Part shown: positions 1-10,125 of the stretch, piece by piece
Layout: every line of letters starts with the position of its first letter
Position numbering within the stretch: the first letter of the stretch is position 1
DNA from: Selenomonadales bacterium
Lineage (GTDB): Bacteria > Bacillota > Negativicutes > Sporomusales > UBA7701
Direction: 5' to 3'
Length of the DNA stretch: 64,000 bases
NCBI GenBank assembly: GCA_029976065.1
Contig: JARKNV010000079.1
Location: forward strand, 62,001 to 126,000
Program-made: the position numbers and the translations under genes
The notes under the pieces: model-generated
Seen by the model: only the letters and a program-made list of their open reading frames with translations
Told to the model about the DNA's origin: nothing
Databases searched by the model: none

Positions 1-516
1 TCAGAATATGCGCTGACGCCAGCAAATGTCGAAGGCATCCTGATTAGGGCCGGAAACTTTTTGAGTCAAGCAAATAAACCCCATCCCAAGACATTGGTGG
101 GAACTCAAACCAGTATGCCGTATTGTCTTGCCGTAGCTTTGAAACATGGTTTTATAACTGAAGAAACGATGCACAAAAGTCTGCATGATGAAGAAATCGC
201 AGCCATTGAGGATAAGGTCAGCATTGTTTTGGATCAAAAAGTGGTGGACCACGAGGTGGCTAACCCAAGTCATTGGGGCGCTGCCGATGTGGAGTTAGTC
301 ACAACTGACGGCAGAAAACTGAGGAAATGGGCGCCGTTGGCGTTGGGCGAACCGGAAATGCCGCTTTCTTGGGAGCAATTGCAAGCCAAGTTCGATAAGT
401 TGGTGGGTGAAACGGAATTAGCTCCTTTCGCTGGGGAAATTGCCAGTATGATTAACTGTTTCGAAGAATACAACTCGGTCGTTGATTTTATCACTGATTT
501 AAATATGATGAAGTAA
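1..516 (+). CDS. MmgE/PrpD family protein, C-terminal part (cut by window edge)
   Basis: The reading frame is open from base 1 to the stop at 514-516, so this is the tail of a gene that begins before the window. It ends in NKPHPKTLVGTQTSMPY and a stretch ending LALGEPEMPLSWEQL, which match the C-terminal third of the next gene (647-2020) almost word for word. It is therefore a tandem paralogue. The family contains 2-methylcitrate dehydratase, cis-aconitate decarboxylase and iminodisuccinate epimerase; which reaction this copy performs cannot be told. The TTG at 61 is only the first possible start codon inside the window, not the real start. Confidence 0.85.
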   Translation, partial: SEYALTPANVEGILIRAGNFLSQANKPHPKTLVGTQTSMPYCLAVALKHGFITEETMHKSLHDEEIAAIEDKVSIVLDQKVVDHEVANPSHWGAADVELVTTDGRKLRKWAPLALGEPEMPLSWEQLQAKFDKLVGETELAPFAGEIASMINCFEEYNSVVDFITDLNMMK

Positions 517-646
517 CCAAGCAGCAAAGCTTATCCGTCCTTTTGGGCAATGCTCCAAGCGGGTTAACTCGGCACCGGGGATGCGGCTCCTTTCTAGAAT
601 TATTACTGAAGCATAAACGCGAGAGTCAAAGACAGTACGGAAATGA

Positions 647-2020
647 GTGAGTACAATGAGCCTCGTACGAATACTGGCAAACCATGTAACAGCAATGGAG
701 TATGTTCAATTACCGATAGCGGTAATTGAACAGGCAAAAAGATGTTTGCTCGACTGCACAGGCAATATGATTGGCGGACGTTATACGAACAAGGGTGAGG
801 CGATTATCCAATATGCGTCACGCTGGGGCAATACTCTTGAAGCAACAGCCATTGGCTACGGCAGGGTATCAAGAGAGGCGGCCGCGTTTGCTAATGCTGC
901 CTTAACGCGAATATTGGATTTAGATGATGGTCACCGTTTCGCCTTTGGACACCCCGGAGGAATACTTGTACCCACCGCTTTGGCAATCGGAGAGGTAACA
1001 GGAGCCAGCGGACCTGATGCAATTGTCGCACTCACGGCGGGATATGACGTATATGCTCGGCTGGGTGCGGCGATCAACCCCTCGTCCTATAATGAACGGG
1101 GTTTCGACGCCACTGGCGTCTGTGGTTCTGTGGCCGTGGCGGCGGTGGCGGCAAAGCTATATAAGCTGGACCCGGAAAAGACGAAAGATGCTTTGGGTAT
1201 TGCCGGACTGCAAGCCGGAGGAATTATTGAATATCAGAATGACGGCACTATGGGCAAAGTGCTTTGTCCCGGCTGGTCCACATCAACCGGGATTAAGGCG
1301 GCGGATTTGGCAGAGCTTGGGTTCACCGGGCCGGAAAAAATTCTGGAAGGAAATAAAGGGTTCTTCCAGGCATTCTCTAACAAATATGACCCTGATCGCC
1401 TAACCGTTGGGCTAGGGAGCACATACGGGATCACGCAAAACTACTTCAAAGTTCATGCATGCATGCGGGGGCTTCATTGCGCGCTTGATGCGATGCTGTC
1501 ATTACGTTCTCAATATTCGTTGACGCAAGATCAAGTTCAAAAGATACTAATTCGAACTTCTACTTTTGTTAACCGGCTCAATAAACCTCACCCTAAAACA
1601 ATGGTTGGGGCTCAGTGTAGTCTTCCCTTTACCATTGCAGTAGCCCTGAAATATGGTTTTGTCGATGAAGTGTCTCTGGCGCGCGGCCTAAATGATATTG
1701 AGATTAGTACTATTGAAGATAAAGTGGAAGTTATTGTTGACGAAAAAGTTCAAAATTATTGGGCAGCAAATCCTGATAGCTGGACAGCGGTGGAATTGGA
1801 AGTGCAAACAAAAGACGAAAAACAAGTGAGTGAATGGGCGCCAATAGCTTTAGGCGAACCGGAAAAACCTCTTTCCTGGGAACAACTGCAAGACAAATTC
1901 ATGAAATTGGTTCATGCTACCGAGTTCCAAACGACTAGTGACACCATTATTAACTCTATTCAACAATTTGATGAGCATGAGTCAATTAAGGAGTTTACAG
2001 CTTTACTTGCCTTGCGATAA
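647..2020 (+). CDS. MmgE/PrpD family protein (second copy)
   Basis: This is a full-length 457-residue MmgE/PrpD protein. The N-terminal all-helical domain carries the family's acidic motif DLDDGH at about residues 91-96, followed by FGHPGG. The C-terminal domain carries NKPHPKT. The family dehydrates, epimerises or decarboxylates polycarboxylates such as 2-methylcitrate or cis-aconitate in the cytoplasm. The start is uncertain: GTG at 647 gives the longest frame and ATG at 656 is an alternative, and neither has a strong Shine-Dalgarno sequence. It lies 130 bases after the first copy and 127 before the third, so the three probably form one transcription unit. The exact substrate is unknown. 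Confidence 0.85.
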   Translation: MSTMSLVRILANHVTAMEYVQLPIAVIEQAKRCLLDCTGNMIGGRYTNKGEAIIQYASRWGNTLEATAIGYGRVSREAAAFANAALTRILDLDDGHRFAFGHPGGILVPTALAIGEVTGASGPDAIVALTAGYDVYARLGAAINPSSYNERGFDATGVCGSVAVAAVAAKLYKLDPEKTKDALGIAGLQAGGIIEYQNDGTMGKVLCPGWSTSTGIKAADLAELGFTGPEKILEGNKGFFQAFSNKYDPDRLTVGLGSTYGITQNYFKVHACMRGLHCALDAMLSLRSQYSLTQDQVQKILIRTSTFVNRLNKPHPKTMVGAQCSLPFTIAVALKYGFVDEVSLARGLNDIEISTIEDKVEVIVDEKVQNYWAANPDSWTAVELEVQTKDEKQVSEWAPIALGEPEKPLSWEQLQDKFMKLVHATEFQTTSDTIINSIQQFDEHESIKEFTALLALR

Positions 2021-2147
2021 CGGGATTTGATGTCAAAAGTGATGGGCATATGCCCTGTAGGGATCAGGGATTCGTACAGTCGACAGGATAATTCATGCTT
2101 GTGGGGCACTAAGCGCCAGGGAGAAGAAAGAAAGGGGTGTTTTGCAA

Positions 2148-3515
2148 ATGACATTATCTGAGCAGTTTGCCCAATACGTTGATAGTATAAAACTTACTGC
2201 GGATGATCAGGCAACAATTGAAGAAGTTAAATCGCGGATTATCGACTATATAGCAGTAACGAGCGCCGCAAAGTATTATTCTGATCTTCCTGCTAAACTT
2301 GAGGCTTATGCGGACGCATTAAGTGCGGGGAAGTGTAGCAAGCAGGCAGCTAATAGTCAGTATCCTGTAAATGTGGCCGGTTTTTTGAACGCCGCTTTAG
2401 CACATTGCCTTGATTATGACGACGGACATCTTTGGGCAGGCGTTCATGCCGCAGGCCCTGTGATAGGAACAGCCTTTGCTCTAGCGCCGATATATAAGCC
2501 GGATGGGAAGCTGTTTCTCGAAGCAATAATAGTAGGCTACGAATTAGAATACAGACTGGCGAAAGCATTAGGAAAATCCCATATAGAAAAAGGCTTCCAT
2601 GGTAGTTGTACATGCGGAGTAATTGGTGCGGCGGCCACGGCGGGTAAAATTCTCGGATTAGACAAAAAACAGTTAGCTTACGCCATAGGCCTGGCTGGAT
2701 TAGGCGCATCAGGATTTCGTCAGCCGTTGCTTGAAGGCCAGATGTCAAAACCGATACAAGTCGGGTATGTCGCCGAAAAAGGGATCATAGCCGCTTTGCT
2801 GGCTAGTCAGGATATTGAAGCGCCGCTGCAAATTTTTGAAGGGAAAAATGGACTATTTTCCATCTTTTCCGATACACCCAAAGAGCAAATTGTTCATGCC
2901 TGTTTGGATGGATTGGGTGAGAGGCATTTAATTAATGATACATACACAAAACTTTATCCCTGTTGCCGCTATACTCATGCGGCGATAGAGGCTGCCTTTA
3001 AATTAATTGAGATGCTTCCGGACCTGAAAGAAATAAAGGAGATTGTCGTCAATACCTTTGATATCGCTATTGAGGCAACAGCGCCTAACCATAAACCGCA
3101 AAGCATCGGCTCAGCCAGATTTAGTATGAACTACCTCTTAGCGGTTGCGCTGCATCAAGGGTTTGTTGGTGCGGACGATTTCACTGACGAGGCGATACGC
3201 CGCAAGGAAATTCTGGCAACAGCGGAAAAAGTCAAAAGTTACTCTACTAAGGAGTGGAACGACGTATATCCCAATATTAGGGGCGCCGAAGTTGTTATCA
3301 AAACCAACAAAGGAGATTGTTATTCTCAAAAGATTGAGCGACTCGCAGGAATGCCGGGAGACCATGCAGAGGTAAAAAGAAAATTCGGTAATGCCTGCAA
3401 GAAAACTTTTTCGGCAGAACAATCACAAAAAATCATTGACTATGTTTCAGAAATAGAAAAATATCCTGACGTATCCAAACTCATTTTATTATGTAACGAA
3501 AAAACGGTTGGTTAA
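2148..3515 (+). CDS. MmgE/PrpD family protein (third, divergent copy)
   Basis: This is a 455-residue MmgE/PrpD protein. The ATG at 2148 is preferred over TTG at 2142 because AAAGGGGTG ends nine bases upstream. The acidic motif is present as LDYDDGH followed by WAGVHAAGP. The protein has Cys and Arg residues (YPCCRYTHAAIEA) in the C-terminal half, where the first two copies have HACMRGLHCALDA. It is clearly more distant from them than they are from each other. A different step or stereochemistry on the same substrate is likely, but that is inference. A long palindrome (3541-3567) follows the gene. Confidence 0.85.
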   Translation: MTLSEQFAQYVDSIKLTADDQATIEEVKSRIIDYIAVTSAAKYYSDLPAKLEAYADALSAGKCSKQAANSQYPVNVAGFLNAALAHCLDYDDGHLWAGVHAAGPVIGTAFALAPIYKPDGKLFLEAIIVGYELEYRLAKALGKSHIEKGFHGSCTCGVIGAAATAGKILGLDKKQLAYAIGLAGLGASGFRQPLLEGQMSKPIQVGYVAEKGIIAALLASQDIEAPLQIFEGKNGLFSIFSDTPKEQIVHACLDGLGERHLINDTYTKLYPCCRYTHAAIEAAFKLIEMLPDLKEIKEIVVNTFDIAIEATAPNHKPQSIGSARFSMNYLLAVALHQGFVGADDFTDEAIRRKEILATAEKVKSYSTKEWNDVYPNIRGAEVVIKTNKGDCYSQKIERLAGMPGDHAEVKRKFGNACKKTFSAEQSQKIIDYVSEIEKYPDVSKLILLCNEKTVG

Positions 3516-3540
3516 TGTACTTGATTAAATTTTTATCAAC

Positions 3541-3567
3541 ATTGAATAAAACGATGTTTTATTCAAT
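3541..3567. promoter_or_regulatory. perfect 12 bp inverted repeat, candidate operator
   Basis: ATTGAATAAAAC and its exact complement GTTTTATTCAAT are separated by GAT, in the 239-base gap before the PrpF-like gene. The hairpin is AT-rich and no T-tract follows it, so an operator fits better than a terminator. No regulator gene lies in this block. Confidence 0.5.
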
Positions 3568-3754
3568 GGAACATAGGTGTTTTTTGGGGGAGATAAATAC
3601 ATTACCTCGCGCCGGTTTAGTTAAACATTTATAAGGCTAATTACAGAGTAAAAGGGGGGGGACCAAGACATCGGAATAGTTGGCTCACATTCGTGTGGGT
3701 AAACAGCTCTGAGGGATTGACAAGTATTTGGTGAGGAAGCTGAGGAGGAGAAAG

Positions 3755-4915
3755 ATGGAAAGAGAAGCGGTACGTGTGCCTTGCGCGATCGTTCGCGGCG
3801 GTACCAGCAAAGCGGTTTTTCTAAACGAACATGAAATTCCTACGGCAGGGCCGCAACGCGACAAATTCATACTGCGGATTTTCGGCAGCCCGGATCAGCG
3901 ACAGATTGACGGTTTAGGCGGGGCCAACTCATTGACCAGCAAAGTCGCGATCATCGGTCCTTCGCAGCGCGAAGACGCTGATGTTGACTACACCTTTGGG
4001 CAAGTATCGTTTGCCGCTCCGGTGATTGACTGGCTGGGCAACTGCGGCAATATTTCTTCCGCCGTTGGGCTCTATGCCGTGGATGAAGGATTTGTCAAAC
4101 CGGTTGAACCCTATACCGTCGTACGAATTTATAATACCAATACCGATAAAATGATCTTCGCCACAGTACCGGTTAAGGACGGCAAGGCATTATCCGAAGG
4201 CGATTATGAAATTGACGGAGTCCCGGGTACCGGCGCGCGGATCCTATTAGAGTTTGACGATCCCGCAGGATCGGTTACCAAGAAGTTGCTACCGACCGGG
4301 AACCCCAAAGATATCATCGATCTTGGCGCAAAAGGCAAATTCACTGTTTCGGTGGTTGACGCGGCCAATCCGGTTGTCTTTATGAAGGCCGAGGAACTGG
4401 GGCTGAAAGGAACTGAGCTGCCTACCGAAGTAGAAGGCATGCCGGAAGTATTGAAAATAATCGAAGAGGTTAGGAGCGTTGTGGCGGCAAAGGTCGGCAT
4501 TGTTGAGGATGCCAGCCTTGCTACCAAAACGAGTCCGGCAATCCCGAAAATCGGCTTCGTTTCCCCGAAAACCGATTACAAAAATCCGGACGGGAAAATG
4601 GTCTCGGCGAAGGATATTGATTTCGTAGCCCGTTTGGCGTCGATGCAGAAGATGCACCGCGCGTATATGGTCACCGGGGGTGTTTGCACAGGCACGGCCG
4701 CTAAAATTGAAGGGTCGATTGTCTGGGAATTGCTGGACGATGCCGCCCGCAAGGCAGATACCATCCGTATCGGGCACCCATATGGCGTAATGGACGTAAA
4801 GGTTACGCTAAATTCCGGCAATACTGACAATTTGGTTCAGCGGGTGGGTGTCGGCAGAACAGCCAGACGGATTATGGAAGGATATGCCTACGTTCCTAAG
4901 ACTTTACTGAAGTAG
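3755..4915 (+). CDS. PrpF-family polycarboxylate isomerase
   Basis: This 386-residue protein belongs to the PrpF family. Members move or isomerise carbon-carbon double bonds in unsaturated polycarboxylates, for example 2-methylaconitate cis-trans isomerase, 3-methylitaconate delta-isomerase and aconitate isomerase. The N-terminus shows VRGGTSKAVFL. Lys63 (SLTSKVA) and Cys97 (GNCGNISS) have the same 34-residue spacing as the Lys73/Cys107 pair I recall for Shewanella PrpF. The ATG at 3755 is chosen over upstream TTG/GTG codons because AGGAGG lies seven bases before it. Next to three MmgE/PrpD genes it probably prepares or consumes the unsaturated acid they handle. Confidence 0.85.
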   Translation: MEREAVRVPCAIVRGGTSKAVFLNEHEIPTAGPQRDKFILRIFGSPDQRQIDGLGGANSLTSKVAIIGPSQREDADVDYTFGQVSFAAPVIDWLGNCGNISSAVGLYAVDEGFVKPVEPYTVVRIYNTNTDKMIFATVPVKDGKALSEGDYEIDGVPGTGARILLEFDDPAGSVTKKLLPTGNPKDIIDLGAKGKFTVSVVDAANPVVFMKAEELGLKGTELPTEVEGMPEVLKIIEEVRSVVAAKVGIVEDASLATKTSPAIPKIGFVSPKTDYKNPDGKMVSAKDIDFVARLASMQKMHRAYMVTGGVCTGTAAKIEGSIVWELLDDAARKADTIRIGHPYGVMDVKVTLNSGNTDNLVQRVGVGRTARRIMEGYAYVPKTLLK

Positions 4916-5126
4916 GTAAAAGTCAATACGTCGCCTCAATGGTTGGTTTAGATGCGAGCGTTGCACCGTTATAGTGACGATGTAAAAGGAAATCTACTAG
5001 TCCAATTCGAACCCCCACCATTTTTTGATTGGAGACTCAGTAAACTGAATGCTACCGGCAATTTCCGGACAACACGGACCCCGGTGTGACTCTAAGCATT
5101 AAGTGTAATATTGGGAGGGATTATCA

Positions 5127-6122
5127 ATGAGGAATAGGAAGATGCAAGGCAAGCTGGCACTAATATTGGTTGTTGCGGTGCTGGCGACGGTGACTTTATT
5201 CGGTTGCTCTAGTCAGAGCAAAAATAAGCCTTCAGATGCCTCCGGCAAGGTAACCATCTCAATCGGTTCCGGAACCTCCGGCGGCGCCTTCTATATGGTC
5301 GGCGCGGCTCTGGCGCAGATTATCCAGAAGTACGAGCCTAATATTCAGGCTAACAGCGAAGCAACCGGCGGCACCAGCGAAAATATCCGCTTGGTGGCCA
5401 ATAAACGGACCAACGTGGGGATGGGGATGGCCGACGACGTGGTCTTCGCCTACAATGGCGAGCAGGCGTATAAAAACAAGCCTGCCAAAAACTTGCGAGT
5501 TCTGATGTCGGGGCAAACAAATACTTTCCACGTGATTGTTCTGGATAAATCGCCTATCCAAAAAGTCAGCGATCTGCGCGGCAAAAAGGTTAGTCTTGGG
5601 CCGGCCGGGGCGCCGTTCTTCGGTCCCAACCTGCTGGATGCCGTGGCCGGGCTGAAGAAAGATACGGATTACAAGGGGCAATATCTCGGACATGATCAGG
5701 CGGCCGAAGCTTTGGCAAATGGCGATATTGACGCGATTATTGCCACGGTGGCTTTCCCGGCTGCGGCATATTCGAACATTGCAATGACCCACAATCTGCG
5801 ATTCATCGAGTTCTCGCCGGAAGATGTGAATAAGGCGGTAGCGGCATATCCCTTCTGGCGGGCTAGCGTAATACCTAAGGGGACGTACAATTTAACAAAG
5901 GACGTTACTACTTTGGCCGTTCCGGTATGGTTGTTCGCCGACAAAGACGAAAGCGAAGATACGGTTTATCGCATTGTCAAGGCAATAGTGGAACACTCCG
6001 AAGAACTGGGCAAGATTCATCCTGATGCCGGCATGTATACGCTCGAATCGGCGACCAAAGGGATAAATATTCCCTTCCATCCTGGTGCGGTGAAGTATTT
6101 CAAGGAAAAAGGCAAAATGTAA
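5127..6122 (+). CDS. TAXI-family TRAP transporter substrate-binding lipoprotein
   Basis: This 331-residue protein has a lipoprotein signal: positively charged start, hydrophobic core, then LFGC with the modified cysteine at residue 27. The mature part begins with ISIGSGTSGGAFYMVGAAL, typical of the TAXI (TRAP-associated extracytoplasmic immunogenic) family, which binds organic acids at the outer membrane face and passes them to a fused permease. The C-terminus HPGAVKYFKEKG is also typical. GGGAGG precedes the ATG. The permease gene follows after a strong hairpin (6127-6160), which could let the binding protein be made in excess. Confidence 0.92.
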   Translation: MRNRKMQGKLALILVVAVLATVTLFGCSSQSKNKPSDASGKVTISIGSGTSGGAFYMVGAALAQIIQKYEPNIQANSEATGGTSENIRLVANKRTNVGMGMADDVVFAYNGEQAYKNKPAKNLRVLMSGQTNTFHVIVLDKSPIQKVSDLRGKKVSLGPAGAPFFGPNLLDAVAGLKKDTDYKGQYLGHDQAAEALANGDIDAIIATVAFPAAAYSNIAMTHNLRFIEFSPEDVNKAVAAYPFWRASVIPKGTYNLTKDVTTLAVPVWLFADKDESEDTVYRIVKAIVEHSEELGKIHPDAGMYTLESATKGINIPFHPGAVKYFKEKGKM

Positions 6123-6126
6123 TAAC

Positions 6127-6160
6127 AACGGGCTGACGGAATGTTAGCCGTCAGCCCGTT
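6127..6160 (+). terminator. strong intercistronic hairpin between binding protein and permease
   Basis: A perfect 13 bp stem (AACGGGCTGACGG paired with CCGTCAGCCCGTT) closes an 8-base loop five bases after the stop codon. The tract after it is CGATTTATCG, so termination would be partial. It may act as an attenuator or as protection of the upstream mRNA end. Confidence 0.6.
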
Positions 6161-6199
6161 CGATTTATCGAATACTGCAAAGATTTAGGAGTTGGATTT

Positions 6200-8116
6200 A
6201 TGGAGGAAATAAAACAGAAGGCGGATGTTCCCGGCTGGCTCAAGTGGTCGGTCATTATCATGGGCATTTTGCTTTCGGGTTTTGCGTTGTATGCTACCAC
6301 TACCGGCGTAGTCAGCATTATGATTCAAAGGGTCATTCATATCGGGGTGGCGATAGTTCTAGCCATTTTAACCATTTTTGAAACGGCTTGCAAGAAAAAC
6401 AGTAAAATTCATTGGTTGCATCGCGTCCTGATGATCGTAATCGCCGGTATAGCCGTTGTGGCTACTTGCTACTTGGTGTTGGTGGATGATGAAATCGTTT
6501 TCCACCTCGGGGACCCCAGTCTTTTTGAAATAATACTGGGTTGTTTATTGGTAGCGGGCTTATTGGAGATTACTAGGCGGATAATGGGGCCAATTCTGCC
6601 GGCAATAGCGGTCATCGCCCTGTTATATGCAGTATTTGGCTCGATTATGCCCGGGGGGTTGGCTCATAAAGGATACGACTTTGAGCGCCTTGTCAGCTAT
6701 ATATTCCTTTCCGACGACGGCGTTTTCGGGGTGCCTACCGGCGTATCTGCCACTGTTGTTGTGATGTTTGTCATTTTTGGATCATTCTTGCAGGGATCCG
6801 GAGCTGGCACAGTATTTAGAGATGGCGCCTTCGCCATCTTCGGCCGGGTCAGAGGAGGTCCCGCAAAAGTTGCCGTAGTCTCAAGCGCGCTTTTCGGCAC
6901 CATAAGCGGCAGCGCTATTGCTAACGTCGCAACAGTGGGGACTTTCACCATTCCCCTGATGAAAGGGGTCGGGTATCCCGCGCGATTCGCGGCCGGAGTC
7001 GAAGCTGTAGCATCCACCGGTGGACAAATCATGCCGCCGATCATGGGTGCGGGGGCATTCATAATGGCCCAGATTCTGGGCGTTTCCTACGGTACGGTTG
7101 CGCTGGCCGCCGTTATTCCAGCCATCCTGTACTTCTACACTTGCCTGGTCACTGTTGATTTGCAGGCAATGAAATGCGGCATGAAAGGCATGCCCGCATC
7201 AGAGCTGCCGCGGATCAAAACGGTTATCAGAGAAGGCTGGCATGTCGTCCTAACGCTAGGGACACTGATTTTTCTGCTGGTAGGTGTCCGCTTGTCGCCC
7301 AACAAGGCCGCCCTATATTGTTGCATCCTATGCGTAGTTCTCAGCTGGTTCTCCCAAGGTTCGAAAATGAAAGGGAAAGAAATCGTCGATGCGCTGGTCG
7401 ATGCCGCAAAAGGAATGGTAAGCGTAGCCTTGGCATGCGCCACCGCCGGCATCGTGGTCGGTGTGCTTGGTCTGACAGGCTTGGGCCTAAAGATGTCCGG
7501 CCTGCTGGTTTACTGGTCAGGCGGCAGCCTGCTCCTGCTCATGATTTTGACGATGATAACCGGTGTTATTCTTGGTATGGGGCTGCCAACTACCGGTGTA
7601 TACATCATTCTAAGCGTATTGGCGGCGCCGGCTCTTATCAAGCTGGGGGTAAATCCGCTTAGCGCCCATATGTTTGTCTTCTACTACGGAGTTTTGGCCG
7701 CTATCACTCCGCCTGTCGCCCTGGCATCCTATGCGGCTGCCGGAATAGCGGGGGCGGATTACATGGCCGTTGGTTGGGAAGCGGTCAAGCTGGGCCTGGC
7801 AGGATTTCTGATGCCGTTTATTTTCGTATTCGATCCGTCGCTGCTCGGCATAGGCTCGCCGTGGCAAATAGTCCATGTTATCTTCATCGCCACATTAAGT
7901 GTCACCGAATTGGCCATGTCTATCCAGGGGGCGCCGTTCGCGCGCCCATTCAGCCGAGTTCTTCTTTGTATCAGCAGTATGTTGTTGCTTGCTCCCGGGA
8001 TGATTACCGACATCTCAGGGGTTGCCCTGTTCATAGTTGTGATCGTATATGAGCGCATCATGAAGAAGCGTGGACAGGAAGCTGTCGACACGAAATCTTG
8101 CGAAAATGACCGATAA
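6200..8116 (+). CDS. TAXI TRAP transporter fused permease (DctQM type)
   Basis: This 638-residue integral membrane protein has an N-terminal group of about four hydrophobic helices (DctQ-like) joined to a large DctM-like domain. The DctM signature region is clear around residues 235-285: GSAIANVATVGTFTIPLMK, then STGGQIMPPIMGAGAFIMA. Members import organic acids using a sodium or proton gradient, together with the binding protein encoded just upstream. A second repeat of the signature, GMGLPTTGVYIIL, lies in the C-terminal half, as expected for the pseudo-symmetric fold. Start ATG at 6200 follows TTTAGGAG. Confidence 0.92.
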   Translation: MEEIKQKADVPGWLKWSVIIMGILLSGFALYATTTGVVSIMIQRVIHIGVAIVLAILTIFETACKKNSKIHWLHRVLMIVIAGIAVVATCYLVLVDDEIVFHLGDPSLFEIILGCLLVAGLLEITRRIMGPILPAIAVIALLYAVFGSIMPGGLAHKGYDFERLVSYIFLSDDGVFGVPTGVSATVVVMFVIFGSFLQGSGAGTVFRDGAFAIFGRVRGGPAKVAVVSSALFGTISGSAIANVATVGTFTIPLMKGVGYPARFAAGVEAVASTGGQIMPPIMGAGAFIMAQILGVSYGTVALAAVIPAILYFYTCLVTVDLQAMKCGMKGMPASELPRIKTVIREGWHVVLTLGTLIFLLVGVRLSPNKAALYCCILCVVLSWFSQGSKMKGKEIVDALVDAAKGMVSVALACATAGIVVGVLGLTGLGLKMSGLLVYWSGGSLLLLMILTMITGVILGMGLPTTGVYIILSVLAAPALIKLGVNPLSAHMFVFYYGVLAAITPPVALASYAAAGIAGADYMAVGWEAVKLGLAGFLMPFIFVFDPSLLGIGSPWQIVHVIFIATLSVTELAMSIQGAPFARPFSRVLLCISSMLLLAPGMITDISGVALFIVVIVYERIMKKRGQEAVDTKSCENDR

Positions 8117-8256
8117 GCAGCCAAGTGATCGTGAGTAGTGAAAACTTGCCGGACCCAATTTTCTGGCGGTAAATAAATGTAATAGCATATAAAAATTAAA
8201 TTTGTTTACCGCCTAGCGAGGCAAGGACGTCAAAAGGAGGGCGGGAGAGTAAATAT

Positions 8257-10125
8257 ATGGACAAGCAGCAACAAGACACACAATTCTGGAAATACTCGAT
8301 TTTTGTCACGGGTTTCGTGCTGTCGACGATCCATATCGCCAATATATTGTTCATATTTCCTTCCAATATTTTGCGGGGCGCGCATTTGGCCTTGGTTTTC
8401 ACCCTGGTCTATTTATGCGGCTTAAAAGGCGCGGGCAGGCTAAAATGCGGCTTTGATATTGCAAAAATGATCGTCGCAATGGTTATCTGTTTCTATTATG
8501 GCTTTGCTTACGATACTCTTATCGATAACGTGACGTCCCCCGAACTGCATGACATGATATTTGGGATAGCGTTGGTGCTTATCCTGATTGATGCCACCGT
8601 GCGAACGGTAGGTAAAGGTATGGGAGTAGTCACTATCGCGTTTCTCTTTTACCTCTTTGTGGGCAAATATCTGCCCGGCGATATCGGCCATGCCGGATAC
8701 AGCCTCGCCAGGTGTATCGGTCACATCTTTATGTCATCCAACGGTATCTTTGGGTCAATGATCCAGATTTCTGCCACATATATTGCGATGTTTACCCTTG
8801 TCGGTGCTTTCCTGGAAAGATGTAAAGCGAGCGACGCGTTTATTAACATCGCTTTAAAAGCGGCGGGCAGAATGCGGGGAGGGCCGGCTCTAACGGCGGT
8901 TATTGCCAGTTGCCTTTTCGGGACTGTAAACGGCAGTGCGGTGGTTAACGTTATAACTACAGGCACTTTTACCATCCCCCTGATGAAAAGCATCGGCGTG
9001 GCACCACATGTGGCGGGGGCGGTGGAAGCCGCTGCCTCCACGGGCGGGCAACTGATGCCTCCGGTAATGGGCGCCGGCGCCTTTATAATGGCCGATATTA
9101 CGGGAGTGCCATATTCCGAAATCATCATAAAGGCTGCCATTCCCGCCCTAATATTCTTCGGCGGCGTATTTGCCGGTGTGTATTGCTATGTTAGAAGAGA
9201 GAACATACCTCCCGTGGACCCGGCGAGAATACCTTCGTGGGGCGCTGTAATAAGGGGAAGCTACCTTCTCTTGCCCATGGCGGTAATTTTAGGGATGATA
9301 CTGCAGAATTATTCCCCGATGTATTCGGCGCTGGCCGGTATAATAGTAGGCGCCATATTGATAGTCAGCAATGATATTCGCAAGCCCAAGGCGATAATCG
9401 AGAATCTGAACATGTCATTGGTGGAGGGTTCCACCAACCTGGCCAGCGTTGCCATGGGTCTGGCCTGCGCCGGGATTATAATCGGCGTAATTACTCTCAC
9501 CGGCCTGGGATCGAAGTTTGTCACGATGGTCCTTTATATCTCCCAGGGTATGCCGTTGCTGGCTTTAGCCCTAGTGGCCATAGCCTGCCTTATTCTCGGA
9601 ATGGGCCTGCCCACTTCGGCAGCCTATGTCATTACTGCTACGATGGCGGTGCCGGCAATGATCAAAATGGGGTTCCCGCTCATTGCCAGCCATCTGTTCA
9701 TCTTCTATTTCGCCGTTATTGCCCCGGTGACGCCTCCCGTGGCAATCGCAGCCTATGCCGGCGCCGGTATCGCCGGCGCCTCTCCGAACGCGACCGGGTG
9801 GAAGGCCTTCGCTTTTGCGTTGCCGGCTTTCTTGGCGCCGTTTATGTTTGTATATAATCCGTTGTTGCTGGCGGAAGGGAATCAGTTCGCGATTATGTGG
9901 GCCTTCTTTACGGCAATGGTAGGCGCCTTTACCCTGGCAGCATCTACCCAGGGATACTTCTTCGGTAAACTCAGCGCGGTCATGCGGGTCGCCCTTGGCG
10001 GTGCGGCTCTGTGCCTGATTGATCCCGGTTTCATTACCGATATGATAGGACTGGCGGTAATATTGTTTGTTTCCGTAATGAGGTTTCTTAAAAACAAACG
10101 CAGTAGTTACAGTAAATTGAGATGA
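8257..10125 (+). CDS. second TAXI TRAP transporter fused permease
   Basis: This 622-residue paralogue has the same layout: about four N-terminal helices then the DctM-like domain. Signature motifs are GSAVVNVITTGTFTIPLMK, STGGQLMPPVMGAGAFIMA and GMGLPTSAAYVIT. AAAGGAGGGCGGG lies upstream of the ATG. Here the permease gene precedes its binding protein (10267), the reverse order of the first transporter. The two systems may import different substrates or the same acid at different affinities; the sequence does not decide. Confidence 0.92.
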   Translation: MDKQQQDTQFWKYSIFVTGFVLSTIHIANILFIFPSNILRGAHLALVFTLVYLCGLKGAGRLKCGFDIAKMIVAMVICFYYGFAYDTLIDNVTSPELHDMIFGIALVLILIDATVRTVGKGMGVVTIAFLFYLFVGKYLPGDIGHAGYSLARCIGHIFMSSNGIFGSMIQISATYIAMFTLVGAFLERCKASDAFINIALKAAGRMRGGPALTAVIASCLFGTVNGSAVVNVITTGTFTIPLMKSIGVAPHVAGAVEAAASTGGQLMPPVMGAGAFIMADITGVPYSEIIIKAAIPALIFFGGVFAGVYCYVRRENIPPVDPARIPSWGAVIRGSYLLLPMAVILGMILQNYSPMYSALAGIIVGAILIVSNDIRKPKAIIENLNMSLVEGSTNLASVAMGLACAGIIIGVITLTGLGSKFVTMVLYISQGMPLLALALVAIACLILGMGLPTSAAYVITATMAVPAMIKMGFPLIASHLFIFYFAVIAPVTPPVAIAAYAGAGIAGASPNATGWKAFAFALPAFLAPFMFVYNPLLLAEGNQFAIMWAFFTAMVGAFTLAASTQGYFFGKLSAVMRVALGGAALCLIDPGFITDMIGLAVILFVSVMRFLKNKRSSYSKLR

